A DNA stretch of 64,000 bases from Patiria pectinifera. Its lineage: Eukaryota > Echinodermata > Asteroidea > Valvatida > Asterinidae. Numbering within the stretch: position 1 is the first letter of the stretch; every line of letters starts with the position of its first letter. Below the pieces are notes generated by a model. It searched no databases. It saw only the letters and a program-made list of their open reading frames with translations, and had not been told where the DNA came from. This document shows positions 12,201 through 21,500 of this stretch, one piece after another. Where the stretch lies: positions 13,526,465 to 13,590,464 of the forward strand of contig CM057149.1 of NCBI GenBank assembly GCA_029964075.1. The letters run 5' to 3'. The translations under genes and the position numbers were made by a program.

Positions 12201-13467
12201 GATGCCGCCCAGCAACCGGGACAAGCCAAGTTTTATGGGATTCTTCTTGAACGACGGCAGTGGGCTGTCGGACGGAGCTCAGGGACTCATTGGTAAGGAC
12301 CAGGGAATAACAACCTTTAAGCTGGATGTATGTAATATATTTAGCAGGGTTCGACCTTAACTTTTTTGTTCACTAGCCAGCCGGGCTACTGAAACAGACC
12401 CTTAACTAGCCCGCAGGCAATTTCACTAGCCCTTTTTTTTTTTGGCTCAAATACAAAATGGCATTTTTTCAGGCTTAATTATGAGGCAATTTTGTCAGTG
12501 TTTTGAATATTAAAACAGATCTAATAATTGAACATTTTAAAACAGTTGATAAAGTTAGACACAAATTGATGAAGTTTTCTTTCTGAATTTAATGATTTAT
12601 TTCTTCCTGTCCCCTCATCTTTGCCGTATCTCAATAATTTTTTTGACTCGCCAGCCGGGCTACTTAAGGAATAGTTTGACTAGCCCACCGCTGTTTTGAG
12701 TAGCATTTGGCAAGCGGGCTTCCGCCAATTTCGAACCCTGTATTTAAATACGTGACTGTGATTGCATAATGTACGACAGCCTTCTCAGAAGGGGTTTTAA
12801 AGTATTAATGATGTAAACATCTACTCGTGCCTATTTTTGTGGAACAAAAGCACAGCTCTCCAAGATGAAATTCTGCAGACGGATTTCAATGGTGTCCTCC
12901 AGAACACTGAACTGGTGCTTCATGGACCGCGTTATCCAGCCAAATGTTGGCGTCTTCCAATAAGTCCATGTCTTATGAAAGACCGCCAACATAGGATAGG
13001 ATAACTCAGTTGATTGAGCTTCAGTTCAGTTTTCAAAAGGTTGAAGGTTCAAATCCTACTTTGTTTTCTTTGCCAAAACTTGTATTGATCTAAAAAAAAA
13101 TCAGGCCTTTGGAGACTTGACCAATTTTAGCTCGTCTTAGAGCTACTGGAATCAAGGCATCATGAAGTATTAACTATTTCACTTGACATTTTTGGTTAAT
13201 GTAGGCCAGTTTCAACACACCAAAGTGCGTTTATCAGCAGCCCCCAGCAACAAGGGAAAACCCAGCAGCAGCATGAAACCCACAGCAAGCCAGCAGGCTG
13301 AGATCACGATCCGAGGCAGGCGGGTCAGCGTCCACGCCGGCTCGCGGAACAACGACGTGCGGAAGCAGCGCGTGGACTGCTGGATGGCGGCACACGACAG
13401 CGCCGAGGGGATCATCAAGGGGCACTACACGGACTATCTCATGTCGGACCTGTTTGGGACTGTGTAA
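139..13467 (+). CDS. ITIH: Inter-alpha-trypsin inhibitor heavy chain-like protein, 5' partial, 13 exons in window
   Basis: Exons: 139-287, 1199-1263, 2049-2209, 2327-2437, 3486-3624, 4506-4769, 5498-5786, 6349-6658, 8047-8281, 9332-9707, 11184-11294, 11888-12292, 13205-13467. Joined they give one frame of 958 codons ending in TAA, with all splice phases compatible. Order by residue in this partial protein: 1-49 tail of a preceding vWA unit (YNFVTPLT motif), 72-296 VIT domain, about 297-575 vWA domain, 575-700 vWA tail with a Gly/Pro/Thr linker, 701-958 ITIH C-terminal domain. Family members are secreted and carried on hyaluronan or chondroitin sulfate. The MIDAS residues DxSxS (323-327), Thr394 and Asp429 are present. 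DPHF at 702-705 is the site where family heavy chains are cut after Asp and ester-linked to glycosaminoglycan. The region from exon 3 on is already the length of one usual heavy chain, so exon 1 points to a preceding unit. The family assignment is very secure; single fused gene versus two genes is not. Confidence 0.94.
518..1023. mobile_element. Foldback MITE, CAGGGTGAGT family, copy 1
   Basis: 506-base element in the ITIH intron with ends CAGGGTGAGTCAAAAAA and its complement TTTTACTCACCCTG, flanked by TA on both sides (516-517, 1024-1025). Almost the whole element is a long inverted repeat around about 770. TA duplication suggests a Tc1/mariner-type transposase acting in trans. It has no coding capacity. 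Confidence 0.88.
1199..1263 (+). CDS. ITIH: ITIH exon 2: short linker between units
   Basis: Acceptor TTTTACAG, donor GTGAGT. The 65-base exon joins exon 1 through a split Gly codon and encodes GKQTIPGVEPRPDKFKVA and four more residues. It has no Met and no signal peptide, which argues against a new gene starting here. Small exon, supported by phase on both sides and by the splice consensus only. Confidence 0.7.
1531..1878. mobile_element. MITE with terminal inverted repeats in ITIH intron
   Basis: Ends AGATACTTTTTTGGAATCA and TGATTCCAAAAAGGTATCT are inverted. Inner arms also match, e.g. CATCGTAGATGG against CCATCTACGATAGG and the ACATCTTCATTCAGC / GCTGAATGAAGATGT pair. No open frame of note. 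Confidence 0.8.
2049..2209 (+). CDS. ITIH: ITIH exon 3: start of VIT domain
   Basis: Acceptor TTTTTCAG, donor GTACGT. Encodes the first VIT strands (SLTVNSQIVLRFATTTISST, then an N-glycosylation-like NYT) with the family pattern of a beta-rich vault-type domain. Starts in phase 0 and ends in phase 2. Confidence 0.92.
2327..2437 (+). CDS. ITIH: ITIH exon 4: VIT domain
   Basis: Acceptor after GTACAG, donor GTAAGT. Encodes LDGKSYQGVADEKSQNV, matching the VIT segment with a DG turn followed by G(D/V)I-x-(D/E)K. It ends with GGGFITEL; both junctions are phase 2. Confidence 0.92.
2438..3485. other. ITIH intron without recognised element
   Basis: About 1 kb of intron. I see AT-rich sequence and a short pyrimidine-rich stretch near 2985-3020, but no paired termini and no coding signal in phase. 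Confidence 0.5.
3486..3624 (+). CDS. ITIH: ITIH exon 5: VIT domain
   Basis: Acceptor TGGCAG, donor GTAGTC. Encodes FITSVNLKPGNTAEFALTY and then ILLPRRRGMFKQHL, corresponding to the VIT strand that carries 'G-T-x-x-x-F-x-L-T-Y-E-E-L-L-x-R' in the family. Starts phase 2, ends phase 0. Confidence 0.93.
4194..4472 (-). mobile_element. tRNA-derived SINE, minus orientation, copy 1
   Basis: Read on the minus strand it starts with a tRNA-like head (degenerate B box near 4415) and ends in an ATT-type tail at 4194-4215. It is about 280 bases and closely matches 11396-11677 over its whole length. The B box here is changed (GATTCCAACC on plus), so this copy is probably dead. Confidence 0.85.
4506..4769 (+). 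CDS. ITIH: ITIH exon 6: end of VIT and linker to vWA
   Basis: Acceptor GTGTACAG, donor GTGAGT. Encodes VSITEPQGVRVANAYL (the family's 'EPQG' segment) and ends in FVVEYDVNHSDGAGDI, the conserved strand before the vWA domain. Both ends are phase 0. A SINE stops only about 33 bases upstream of the acceptor. Confidence 0.95.
5498..5786 (+). CDS. ITIH: ITIH exon 7: vWA domain with first MIDAS loop
   Basis: Acceptor CGCCCCAG, donor GTAAGA. Encodes YFVQFFSPSGL then HVIFVIDTSSSMEG; D-T-S-S-S is the metal-binding DxSxS loop. It is GC-rich against an AT-rich background, like the other long exons of this gene. Ends phase 1. Confidence 0.97.
6349..6658 (+). CDS. ITIH: ITIH exon 8: vWA domain with remaining MIDAS residues
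   Basis: Acceptor GTCATCCAG, donor GTTAGT. Encodes ATNLNRAILEGV (MIDAS Thr) and MLIVLTDGEPTYGET (MIDAS Asp), then LNRLALNNHGVARRIPE, the family's 'ALENHGFARRIYE' helix, and the residues LQG before 'FYDEV'. Ends phase 2. Confidence 0.97.
6659..7230. other. ITIH intron, first part, nothing recognised
   Basis: AT-rich intron between exon 8 and the foldback cluster. No paired termini and no coding signal were seen. Confidence 0.5.
7231..7377. mobile_element. Short foldback MITE
   Basis: Ends TTAATAAGCCTCTGT and ACAGAGGCTTATTAA are perfect inverted repeats, and the inversion continues through CTGATGACGTCAC / GTGACGTCATCAG. About 147 bases. Confidence 0.85.
7381..7994. mobile_element. Nested palindromic repeats before ITIH exon 9
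   Basis: 7381-7539 is one palindrome (AATAAATGTGTGCTCG against CGAGCACATATTTATT) whose core is AATTACCC-GAGCCGGAGGCGAG-GGTAATT. A second pair, ATTCATAAATACCTTTTT near 7543 and GAGGTATTTATGAATG near 7979-7994, encloses the rest. The block fills the intron almost to the exon 9 acceptor. Confidence 0.75.
8047..8281 (+). CDS. ITIH: ITIH exon 9: after vWA, beta-rich segment
   Basis: Acceptor TTTAATAG, donor GTGAGT. Encodes FYDEVATPLLYDVQFYY and FFPNYFNGSEIVVVGKL, matching the family segment 'FYEEVANPLL ... YFDGSEIVVAGRL'. The acceptor lies about 50 bases beyond the end of a large foldback repeat in the intron. Ends phase 0. Confidence 0.96.
8815..9163. mobile_element. Foldback MITE, CAGGGTGAGT family, copy 2
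   Basis: Ends CAGGGTGAGTCAAAAAAA and TTTTTACTCACCCTG, with TA at both flanks. 349 bases; the inner part (AGGGTCATTGCGTTTAAATG) belongs to the same subgroup as the copies at 39.5 and 42.5 kb rather than copy 1. Confidence 0.88.
9332..9707 (+). CDS. ITIH: ITIH exon 10: vWA tail and Gly/Pro linker
   Basis: Acceptor CCCATTAG, donor GTACGT. Encodes LVERIWAYIMIQTLQRKQAL (the family's 'IERLWAYLTIEQLL'), then LRYAYLNPYTRMTVGE, the counterpart of the exon 1 motif, and a low-complexity linker PTTPGGTGDGGDGTSG. Ends phase 1. Confidence 0.95.
9864..10224. mobile_element. MITE with AGGCCAAAA termini, copy 1
   Basis: Left end AGGCCAAAAAGAAAAGTCTC and CCGGTTTCTGGTATG; right end CATACCAGAAACCGGAGACTT and TTTTTTGGCCT, inverted. 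The interior is nearly the same as 24547-24902. Lies in the ITIH intron before exon 11. Confidence 0.87.
10225..11183. other. ITIH intron remainder with possible degraded element
   Basis: The stretch ends near 10905 in GGGGACACCCTGTA, like the right end of the foldback element at 44.97 kb. I could not find a matching left end, so it is left unassigned. Confidence 0.35.
11184..11294 (+). CDS. ITIH: ITIH exon 11: DPHF processing site
   Basis: Acceptor GTTTACAG, donor GTACTA. Encodes DGDPHFVVNVPKSNMSLCFD and GDVFSLIKD. DPHF is the family site at which the propeptide is removed and the new C-terminal Asp is joined to chondroitin sulfate. Both junctions are phase 1. Confidence 0.95.
11396..11677 (-). 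mobile_element. tRNA-derived SINE, minus orientation, copy 2
   Basis: Better preserved than copy 1. On the minus strand the B box GGTTCGAATCC is intact (plus GGATTCGAACC near 11615), followed by the SINE body and an (AAT)n tail at 11396-11410. ATTATT runs and position match 4194-4472. Confidence 0.88.
11888..12292 (+). CDS. ITIH: ITIH exon 12: C-terminal domain
   Basis: Acceptor CATGTAG, donor GTAAGG. Encodes GLFINGRII, a Lys/Gln-rich insert (KKEKQQPKKKQKQR), YIGEIGVVYTPS, and FMGFFLNDGSGLSDGAQGLI, the family's 'GFYVVDSHRMSARTHGLLG' segment. The basic insert is not usual for vertebrate members as I remember them. Both junctions are phase 1. Confidence 0.93.
12345..12740. mobile_element. MITE-like element with CAGGGTTCGA ends
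   Basis: Termini CAGGGTTCGA and TCGAACCCTG are inverted. CCAGCCGGGCTACT occurs twice inside, at about 12377 and 12652, with CTAGCCC repeated between them. It occupies most of the last ITIH intron. Confidence 0.7.
13205..13467 (+). CDS. ITIH: ITIH last exon
   Basis: Acceptor TTAATGTAG. Encodes a Ser/Lys-rich stretch then VDCWMAAHDSAEGIIKGHY and TDYLMSDLFGTV before TAA at 13465-13467; the family ends the same way ('VxCWFVHNNGEGLIDGxHTDY...NLF'). The length and ending fit a native C-terminus. Confidence 0.96.
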
Positions 13468-13552
13468 TACGGGGTAAATATGGGGTTGTGTTAATTGTAT
13501 AGCGTTGTAGTCGAGTTCATCACAATTTCCATCACCACTCAAATCACAAGTG

Positions 13553-13994
13553 TAGTGGAACGCCGCTATAACGAACATCGTGGGATCCACAGAAAGTGTT
13601 CGTAATAATAATCGTTCGGTATAGTGATTTTGAACCGTTGGTGCCCTCTTTTGATCAATAGTGAAGTCACTGAACTGGCATTTCTCACATCCCACCGCCG
13701 CACGAGGAGTTGTCACAAAACTTGAGCAACGGGTGGTTTTCCCTTTTATTCCTTGGGGAAATAATATCCATCTATCGTTCTTCAACATTCAAACACGATG
13801 CAACCATGGATGGTTTGTCGTTCGGGAATTAAAAGTGGCCCAAACAGTGTTTAATATATGTACAACCGGTAGTTTTTTTTGTTTATCTTTTGATTTTTTT
13901 CAACAACGATGTTCGGTACGTTTTGTACATTAAAACCAGGAGTCAAGGATGATGTGTAGTATAGCCGAATGTTCGGTATAGCGACGTTCCACTG
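13553..13994. mobile_element. pogo/Tigger-like MITE
   Basis: Ends AGTGGAACGCCGCTATA and TATAGCGACGTTCCACT are inverted, followed by ACGAACAT and its complement ATGTTCGGTATAG. This 'CAGTGGAAC..CGNTATAACGAA' type of end is typical of pogo/Tigger elements. Begins 86 bases after the ITIH stop, so it may form part of the 3' UTR. Confidence 0.75.
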
Positions 13995-15265
13995 GTTAGT
14001 CACAAGTATTAAACATGAGCTCAAGAATGAATGCCTTTGTCACAGTTAATTTGAATAGCTTGCGGTTTGAACTTGGAAGAGATGACTTGCGATGGACTTG
14101 TGAGGACTTAATTGTGAAGGACTTAACAAAATCTCTGGTTAATATAGGTTTTCCCGGCTATTTTAAAACATATTTTGTTCAAATTCATGAACTCTATCAT
14201 TCAATTTCGTCCATGAAAAATTGTACATGCTTTCAACAAAACCAATTTAGTCATTTACCATTCAATTTCAAAGTTTAGTCACCCTCTTTAGTCACTGGGT
14301 CGAGAATATTCATCATTACAGATCAAATTCGTCTAAGCTATTGCCAAATGGCAGCATTCAGAGATCAACTTTGTCTTATTTAAATCAATTGGACAAATTT
14401 GATTTCTGAATAACAAGGTTAAGCATAGATGAGACTAAATCCAGTACTCTGTGACAAAAACGTGTGCTCATTGTTTGAATTTGCTTGAACTGAATTTGAA
14501 ATTGTCTGACAAAAGACAAAATTAAACATTGGAAGTGCACTAAATCAATGTTGCTGGACGAATTTGAATATAATAATCAGTGAATTCGAACAAAATATGT
14601 TTTAAAATAGCAGGGAAAACTTATAAATGGGCCCGTCTTGCAGCCGAGTTAGTTTCCAAATCTGATATGCCTAGTAAAATGTAGTAGCACAGTCCAACGT
14701 AACTTAATAAGCATGACAAACTAGACAGTGGCGTGGTCTTGGTAATTCGGCTTATGGATACTTGCACAACAAGATATGATGGAAATATCTGAGTAAAAGG
14801 GTTGCCATTGGACAATATAAACTCAGTTCCATGCCTGAGTCACCTGTGCGACTCAACAATGTCATGTTCCTAATTATTAGGACTCAGATGACAGCCTTTC
14901 CTCCAAAAGAAAATGACCTTTTCTCTAAAATGTGCCTTGTGCAAAACTCTTTTATACTGGGGTGTGACCAGGGATTCGGTCTTGTTTTAAATTATAAACC
15001 GTTTTTTATTTCTTGCATATTTTTAATGGTCTGAGATGGCCTTTTACTGCCCGAATTTGCGGCATTTACAGTTTTATAGAACCCAAACTCTGCTAGTTGA
15101 GTTAAAACAGTTGATGTGAACAAACTGGACTTCAAGTGTAAATATATTTTCCGTTTTCATTTCTAATGGCTCTAACTACAAACAAAAACCTCTACTTCTT
15201 TTCCATATAAGAGGTGCATACTTAAATATGGGTAAGATAATATTTGAAGATTTGCATGGCGGTAT

Positions 15266-15430
15266 ACAAATAATGAATGTTTATGAGTGCAATGGCAAGA
15301 ATAATTCCATGAGTTAAACAGATGGAATGTTCCATTTTACGAGGCAAAGCCGAGTGGAATGTAACATTCCACCTGTCACCTCATGAAATTATTCTTACCA
15401 TTGCACGAATGCGAAACGTCTATTATTTGT
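15266..15430. mobile_element. Foldback element
   Basis: Arms ACAAATAATGAATG and GCAATGGCAAGAATAATT pair with AATTATTCTTACCATTGC and TCTATTATTTGT; a second inner palindrome has ATGGAATGTTCCA and TGGAATGTAACATTCCA. Confidence 0.7.
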
Positions 15431-15441
15431 TTTGTAAACCA

Positions 15442-15624
15442 CTTGAATAAATCCTCATCATCTGATTGGTCAGAGCCATCAATCATGTGACCGTGCAGTG
15501 GAACTTCTATTTACCGTGGAATAGAACTTCTGTTTCTGTGGCGCGGCCAGGCCGTGGGTTGGGACGAATAATTCAATGACATGTGATCAACGACCAACCA
15601 ATCAGATGACAGGGATTTATTCAG
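15442..15624. mobile_element. Foldback element adjacent to the previous one
   Basis: Left arm TTGAATAAATCC..CATCTGATTGGT pairs with right arm ACCAATCAGATG..GGATTTATTCA. It may be the outer shell of the same composite as 15266-15430. Confidence 0.65.
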
Positions 15625-17161
15625 GCGTTGTATAATCAGCAATAACCGAAAGTTTGTGATTACATCGTGTGAAAATAAATCAGTTGTGTGATTATGTGCG
15701 GTACTTGGCGCTTGCATGATTTTTTATCAAGGTGTGCCCCCCCCCCCCACTTTTGAGAAGCGATTGACGCCGTTGCATTAAGTTAACAACCCATTGTAGT
15801 TTGTACCATTTAGATTGTAGCATTTGAAGCTTTTTTTTTGTCTTTTAACTATCATGGTGCTGTATACATTCCCACCATAGTGTTTTACCAAATTCAATTA
15901 AGATTAATTGAAGATTAAGTAATTTTTAATATCTAATGTACAAATATTTTGGTTGTAAAATATTTTACTGCAACAGTTGGGTAGCAGAGTGCGTATTGCT
16001 TTATTTGGCCAGTACTCTTTGGGTTAAGGGAACGACCTGTGTTTTTACGACAGTACATTCATGTAAATGTGCATATCTATATATTTTTGTATCAATGCCG
16101 TAAACTTTCTGTAATATTGTTATTCTTAATTTTTGTATGAACATGAACAACCTCTGAAGCAATCATGAAAATACAGGGTTACTTTTTACATTTAAATACT
16201 GATTGTATACAAGTATTATCATTATCAGAGTGTGCGACTTGTTTTTTTAAGTGAAAATTATACTCTCTTTATCTCAATTATTCTTAAAAAAAAGACCAGT
16301 ATTGTCATTCGTTAATATCAGAATCAGACAAATAAAACGCAAAAAAAAGACACAAAAATCCGCTAGACTGATCGTGTTCATGTATTTATTACATATTTTA
16401 TAAGTTCTATAGTTCTTTTGTATTTATAGAAAAAAATAATGTTAATATAAAAATCAACTATGGGGAAAAAATGTGACGTAGTAATTCTCCAAGCTGTGTA
16501 TTAAACTTAGTCCTTTCAGTATATTGAAAGAAACGGGTGGGCTGAATTATCATTTAAATTTCTGAAAATGTGACAAGAATAGTCATGTAAATTCTATCCT
16601 CTCATAGCAAATGCTCATAGAACATTTCGGCATAATCTGACTTCACAATAGCAAATTCAAGTAACTCTGTGACCATCATCAGGGGTGTGAAATCTCAGCT
16701 TTAAAGCTGATTTCAGCTTTTTTTGTTTTGGATTTCAGCTTTTTTCCAGCTTTTTCCCTCACTTGCCGTGTACACAAGTATAGGAGATTTCCAAAGTTCA
16801 GCTTTTTTACACCTTTTCCAGCTACTTTTATCAGTGGTCACTCACACCCCTGCATCATGATTAACCAGCCAAAAGGGCCAAATACCATTTGCCAAAAAAA
16901 AAATAGCAATACTTTCGCTAACATAGTTTGAATATATCTATTTGTCTTCAAGTAAACTTGTATCCTCGATTCTGGTTGGTCGATCCATGGCAACAACAGT
17001 GTGATATGAGGCTGTATTGCACGGTCCATATCACACCCTGTGTATTGCGTTATTCCAAGATGCGAGCGACATTCCAGCTTCAGGCGCTAAACTGCTGAAA
17101 GGTTCGTGTAAAGCAAGCTAGTTCCAACTACTGCGCATCAAGTTTGCTTGAAGATAAATTC

Positions 17162-17295
17162 GTTATCACGCGCTCGTGGAACACGGAAAATGTAGTGTGT
17201 CTGTGTCCCACATACCACTCGGCCTTCAGCCTCGTGGTATGTGGGACACAGACGCACTACATTATTCAGTGTTCCAGTTGCGCTCGCAGGATAAC
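17162..17295. mobile_element. Palindromic MITE fragment
   Basis: GTTATCACGCGCTCGTGGAAC pairs with GTTCCAGTTGCGCTCGCAGG..ATAAC. The core is CCACATACCACTCGGCC-TTCAGCC-TCGTGGTATGTGG, a nearly perfect hairpin. Similar 'CTCGGCC/TTCGCCTCG' cores occur in the 7.4 and 15.3 kb elements. Confidence 0.7.
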
Positions 17296-17609
17296 TAATA
17301 TTAGTAACTAAATCCCTTTGTCATGCACCAAAGAATCGTTCCTCACTTTTGCAAAAACGTACCACCTGCAGTGCAACCTTTTCTGAGAGTATACTGAATG
17401 AAACTGATCTTACAACAACCACAGCACGATACACAGTGCTGTTGCAGGAATCTTTGATATTTTATGCGATGCAAAACGATTTAAATAGATTACAAACAAG
17501 ACATTCCATTAAATTAGAAATATTCTCAGTATAAGGTGTTGTCCACAACACAATTTCAACTTTCTTGATGAACAAGTCACCAGAACTCACTTGTACTGAA
17601 AGTTAAGTA

Positions 17610-18348
17610 CAGTAAACTCCGGCTAAACCGGCATTCTCGGGACCCGAGAATTCGTGACGACTTACGCGAATGCCGATATCTGCTGTAAGTCGTCATTTTG
17701 CCGACTTACATGAATGGTCTTTTGCACGCATGATTCATTACACTAATTGGCCCTGGATTATCTCCTTAATGCTTGAGTTGAATCCAGCAAATTAATGCTC
17801 GAATTGTATCATCCCGTTTGGGGTATGGATAGTGGAAACCACGATACATATGTACGTGCACAGTAACAAATTAAATGCGTGCGTGGTCCGGTATATACGC
17901 ATTGACTGCAGCAGTAGTCATTCAATAAGACGACCCCCAAAATGGACAGAGCGCATGCGTACAGACTAGAGGGGGTACTGGTATTGATATGCTCACGATG
18001 CATATGCGATGTATGCAGTAGGACACCCTTTTTCGACACCGATGCATGCAGCGATCACGGGCCGTGCCAAACCACTTTTCACTCGACACTTTGCCAACCG
18101 CAGTACAGGAAGTCGATGCCAACGCGTGATGTGTTAAATGCCGACTTACACAAAGGATTTTGTATTGCTTTTTATGGAAAGGGGGCCGAGAGTAACACGA
18201 CGGCTTGAGCGAAATGGCGACTTATAAAAGCTGACTTAGAAATAAAAAATTCCACGGAAATGAATTACGGACAATCAGGACTTTAGTCAGACAGCCGACT
18301 TGAGCAATTTGACGAGTTGTACGATGTCGGTTTAGCCGGAGTTTACTG
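17610..18348. mobile_element. TIR element, pogo/Tc1 type, TA target duplication
   Basis: Ends CAGTAAACTCCGGCTAAACC and GGTTTAGCCGGAGTTTACTG are inverted, with TA on both sides (17608-17609, 18349-18350). The 739-base interior has repeated GACTTAC motifs near the left end and related ones near the right end. No transposase frame, so it is non-autonomous. Confidence 0.85.
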
Positions 18349-18454
18349 TACAATACATGTTCTCCTGGGATAAGCATGAAAATAATTAGGGATCTGAGGG
18401 CATGTTATGGTTTGGACTAGGATGATTACATACAATACCCAGCATCTTCAGATA

Positions 18455-18531
18455 CTAGCTGAAGTACTCTAGGCTAAGTTTTGCCTTTTCCATCTCGTGC
18501 AGGAATGAGTAAAACTGCGGCAAGGAAAGCT
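18455..18531 (-). CDS. COMMD7: COMMD7 last exon
   Basis: Acceptor TTTTTTTCAG. Encodes ELSLPQFYSFLHEMEKAKLS then LEYFS and TAG, closing the COMM domain. Confidence 0.96.
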
Positions 18532-21500
18532 CTGAAAAAAAGAGTAAAGCAAATGAATATTCAGCATTTTATTAAGCTTCATTTTTCCAAGAAAACATAA
18601 AAGATGTGTATCGTACACACTGAATCGCTCAACTCATCAAATTGTACATGTTTGCGCAACGCACAATTCACACAAAAAGGCGTGTGTATTATTTCCATTG
18701 TGAATTGTGAATCACTAAGAAAAAAAAGTAAAACTATGGGCTCCGGAGGTGCGGCAACAAAAGAGGGCGCATTTTTACCTCTTTTGAGAGCTCCGTGGAT
18801 GGGACACACAGCGTGCGCGCACTGTTCTGGTTCGCGCACAAATTACGCATGACGTCCTGAATGTGCAAAAGCTATTAGCCACCGTGTCTTCGCGTGAGCG
18901 TCAGGCGCCGTCGGCGCGCAAATACTTTCAAATTCAACTTGCGATGGTCTCGGAGAATAATCCCCGCCTCCAATAACTTTGGATACATTCCAAATACGCA
19001 GTGGATGGATCGGGAACCAGTCTAGGTCAACCCCAACTCTCCTTTTCTGGCCGTTGCTGGGGTACATGTGCACGGAGCCCATTCACTTTCAAACTGTTCA
19101 TTTTGCACTGAGTAACCTGAACTGAGAAGTTTTTCTGCTGCGAATTCAGACTTCTTGTATTAAACTTACCCATATATACATTTTCTGTCTTGTTTCCTTT
19201 GTTGACAACCAGTTTCATCTAAAGGAGCAACAAAAAATTACACAGCTTGTTTGAAAATGTATTTCCTTAAGAGCTATGTAAAGGGTGAGTAAAAAACAAA
19301 AAAAAACAAATGTCGGACTATTGTTTAATTGAAGTTCGACATGTAGCACTTGCAACATCTAGGATATGAAAGCCCAATTCATAGGCTTTCCTTTAGCACA
19401 AGAATCATTCAAATCACTCGTTTTTATTCAAGTTACGGAGTTTTAAACACAACCACTGTTTTAAAGTTCTGTCCACGGATCACAACAAAGTTCAGTGTTC
19501 TTTCAGCAAAACGAAAACAAAACACATATAGGGATGTGTGTGAATTGTTTTCGTTTTGCTGAAAGAACGTGCGCCGTTTTTGTGATCCGTGGATTGAACC
19601 TTAAAACAGTGGTCGTGTTTAAAATTCTGTAACTTGAAAAGTACATGAGTGATTTGAATGATTCTTGTACTGAAAGAAAGCTTATGAATTGGTCTTACAT
19701 ATTCTAGATTTTGCAAATGCTATATGCAGAACTTCCCTTAAACAAGGTCCAAACATTTGGTTTTTTTTTTACTCACCCTGTAAAACTAAACTTGGAAATA
19801 AGTCACAACGCCTTACTTAACCCTAACCTCCCCAACTCCATCAAAATCCCCCCCCCCCCCTTTGGGGACTTGGTCCCGCAGGCCTGGTTTGACTAATATT
19901 GATGGAGTATGATAGACTTGGGCCTGGAGGCCTAAAGCAAAGCATGCATTGGAAGCAGTGTGATTGATGGATTTTGGCGGACTAGGTCCAGTACTTACAG
20001 TAGGGAGTGAGGGTTAATGCCCGATATGAAAATACCGCGATATTGAGAAAATACTTAATTGAATGGAAAGAAAGGACCAGAATTTGCATGGAATGTGGAA
20101 ATGTTATATCTGAAATGATATATCTTATATATCTTCCGAAATGATATATCTTATATATCTTCGGAAATGATATATCTTAGAATGTTCAATCTATATTTTC
20201 TTATACATAAACCAAACAAACATAGTGTCAATAAAAAGTCCCAATATAATCAGTAGAAAAGTCACCACGTCAAACATCACATAGCTATTCTGGTATAAAA
20301 AATAACAATATACTTTTCTAGGAAGAATGTTTCAAACTTTGATGTAAACACAGTTGCATTCAATGCTGACAAAGAAGTTACATCTAGAATTGTTACCGTT
20401 TTGTTTGTAATATCTATTTGTGTATGTACTTTCACATTAGATTATGAATTTTGTTAGTGAAAATGAACACCCCCTCCCTCCAAAAAAAGGAATAAAACCA
20501 AGTGGAGATTGTTCTCACCTGGAGAAAAGTACTACCAACTTGTTGGAGCTCACTGCTAGCTGCGGTCACTGTTAGGAATGAAAATGAATAAACAAAGTTT
20601 AATAGAAATGGATTCATTCTGAATTTGAGAATAACAAACAGAGAGATTTTTGATAGAGTGAAAGTGTTGAGAACTCTGAAGTTGTCTTAAAGAGGTTGTG
20701 GAATGCTCGAAGACATTTCCGTCATTTTTGGGGTATATGTAGCCTAAGGTGTGATGAAATAAAAACGACTATTGTTTCTGTCATGAAATGAGTACAAAGG
20801 GTACTTTTGAGAGCTATTTTTCAGGTCCTGTTTCGACCCGAACGTGCAATTTGTGTAAAAGTCGTCGTTGCGGGCAGCAAACAAAACACAGTAAATCGTG
20901 ACGTAATAAACAGGACTCGTTTATGCTACTCTGCATCAGGAGTCCTGTTTATTACGTCACGATTTACTGTGTTTTGTTTGCTGCCCGCAACGACAACTTT
21001 TACACAAACTGCACGTTCGGGTCTAAACAGGCATGACAGGACTTGAAAAACAGCTCTCAAAAGTACCTTTTGTACTCATTTTATGACAGAAACAATAGTC
21101 GTTTTTATTTCATCAAACCTTAGGCTACATATACCCGAAAAATGACGGAAATGTCTTCGAGCATTCCACAACCTCTTTAAACTTTTATTATCACGAAATA
21201 TCAACCGTCACGTAGTCTTCGTTCGGCCGGAGCGCTACAGCTTACTGTTCCCCGTACCAATCACTCTTGGGGAGGCAGGTCTTTCACACACGCCGCTCCC
21301 GAACTCTGGAACAATCTACCCCTTTCCTTCGCCAGTCATCATCATTGTCTGTATTGAAATCTTCTGTGAAAACCCATATGTTTACCTCACGTTTTTGTGT
21401 TTAATTAATTGGTGCTCATTACTTTTGTCACTACTTTCTGTTATCAAATTTAACTTAATTTATAATTTAACTGTTTTATATTTTGTGTATTGCGCCCCAT

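Larger units (their letters stand above)
13468..18454. other. Intergenic region between convergent genes
   Basis: About 5 kb between the ITIH stop and the COMMD7 stop; both 3' UTRs must lie here. It holds a pogo-like MITE (13553-13994), two foldbacks (15266-15430, 15442-15624), a palindrome (17162-17295) and a TIR element (17610-18348). AATAAA occurs on the plus strand at 15446, 15671 and 16331, but I cannot say which is used. 14000-15260 and 15630-17160 show nothing else recognisable. Confidence 0.6.

Noticed and set aside
15735..15752. C- and G-runs (15735, 19850, 31590, 40458, 44335, 61205) as telomere or G-quadruplex signals
   Set aside because: Single homopolymer runs, mostly inside repeats, without telomeric units; could also be assembly noise.
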